Source: an uncultured Prevotella sp.
Lineage (GTDB): Bacteria; Bacteroidota; Bacteroidia; Bacteroidales; Bacteroidaceae
Length of the DNA stretch: 30,193 nt
NCBI GenBank assembly: GCA_900555035.1
Contig: USJX01000032.1
Location: forward strand, 1 to 30,193
Direction: 5' to 3'
Shown: positions 30,042 to 30,193 of the stretch, in pieces
Layout: the number at the start of each line of letters is the position of its first letter
Numbering within the stretch: position 1 is the first letter of the stretch
Made by a program: the position numbers and the translations under genes
The notes under the pieces: model-generated
The model's input: the letters and a program-made list of their open reading frames with translations, nothing else
Told to the model about the DNA's origin: nothing
The model's database searches: none

Positions 30042-30193
30042 GAAGTTGGTGAAAGCCTGGTCGTAAGAGATGGATTTTGCATCGTTACTCTTGACTCTCT
30101 GAGTCGAGCGATTATTATTATATATATTATTATTAATATTAAGTAAGTGATCTAAATTATTTATATATATCAGTACTAATATGGTTCATTTTC

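Noticed and set aside
29319..30146. Long plus-strand open frame (275 codons) opposite the unidentified accessory ORF
   Set aside because: It crosses the direct-repeat array and the AT trinucleotide repeats and has no family resemblance; the minus-strand frame has better protein-like composition and fits the gene direction of the module.

Overview
The window looks like chromosome from a gut Bacteroidota, most likely Prevotellaceae (Segatella/Prevotella copri type). The evidence is the gene orders (ParA-ParB-DUF5683-lytic transglycosylase-Rsh; RsfS-FtsH-CdsA; SurE-LpxB), the near absence of Shine-Dalgarno sequences, and many copies of the Bacteroidota -7 box TAnnTTTG, some with a TTTG or TTG element about 20 bp upstream. 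Strain identity cannot be fixed from sequence alone.

Layout. 1-1100: the start of alaS (-) and a MerR-type regulator (+), divergent with interlocking promoters. 1130-8617: a long minus-strand run read parA, parB, DUF5683 protein, MltD-like transglycosylase, rsh, then a lone secreted pectin methylesterase. 8742-11024: surE and lpxB (+), ending in a terminator shared with the convergent rsfS-ftsH-cdsA run (14546-11105, -). 14675-14858: a complete tRNA-Gln(CTG) unit with promoter and terminator. 15068-20733 (-): a DUF349 protein, corA with an unusual structured leader, and a ybhN-like gene followed by pepD. 20884-24297 (+): rsmA/ksgA, frr, rsgA and an AraC-type regulator. Most of this is housekeeping: segregation, stringent response, envelope, lipid A, phospholipid, membrane proteolysis and ribosome biogenesis.

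From 24300 to the right end the character changes to an accessory region. It holds dispersed palindromic repeats, a broken and an intact 'smalltalk'-type micro-protein gene, an HU/IHF-like protein with a Gly/Thr-rich tail, an M15-family peptidase with no signal peptide, a frameshifted ORF, a T7 gp4-like primase-helicase preceded by degenerate direct repeats, and an unidentified ORF with no clear start codon. All genes here point leftward. No integrase, terminase or structural phage gene is visible, so it looks like a domesticated or reduced mobile module.

The strongest leads are (1) a leader before corA in which one segment can pair with either of two others, the second pairing ending 5 nt before the start codon; (2) the peptidase / lipobox micro-protein / HU cassette; (3) 100-bp double-hairpin repeats present in both orientations with stem changes that keep pairing; and (4) recurring AACTTTG heptad arrays between housekeeping genes. 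Gaps over 300 bp (17936-18245, 24298-24927, 26269-26699) hold leaders, hairpins, repeats and the broken micro-gene, as itemised.
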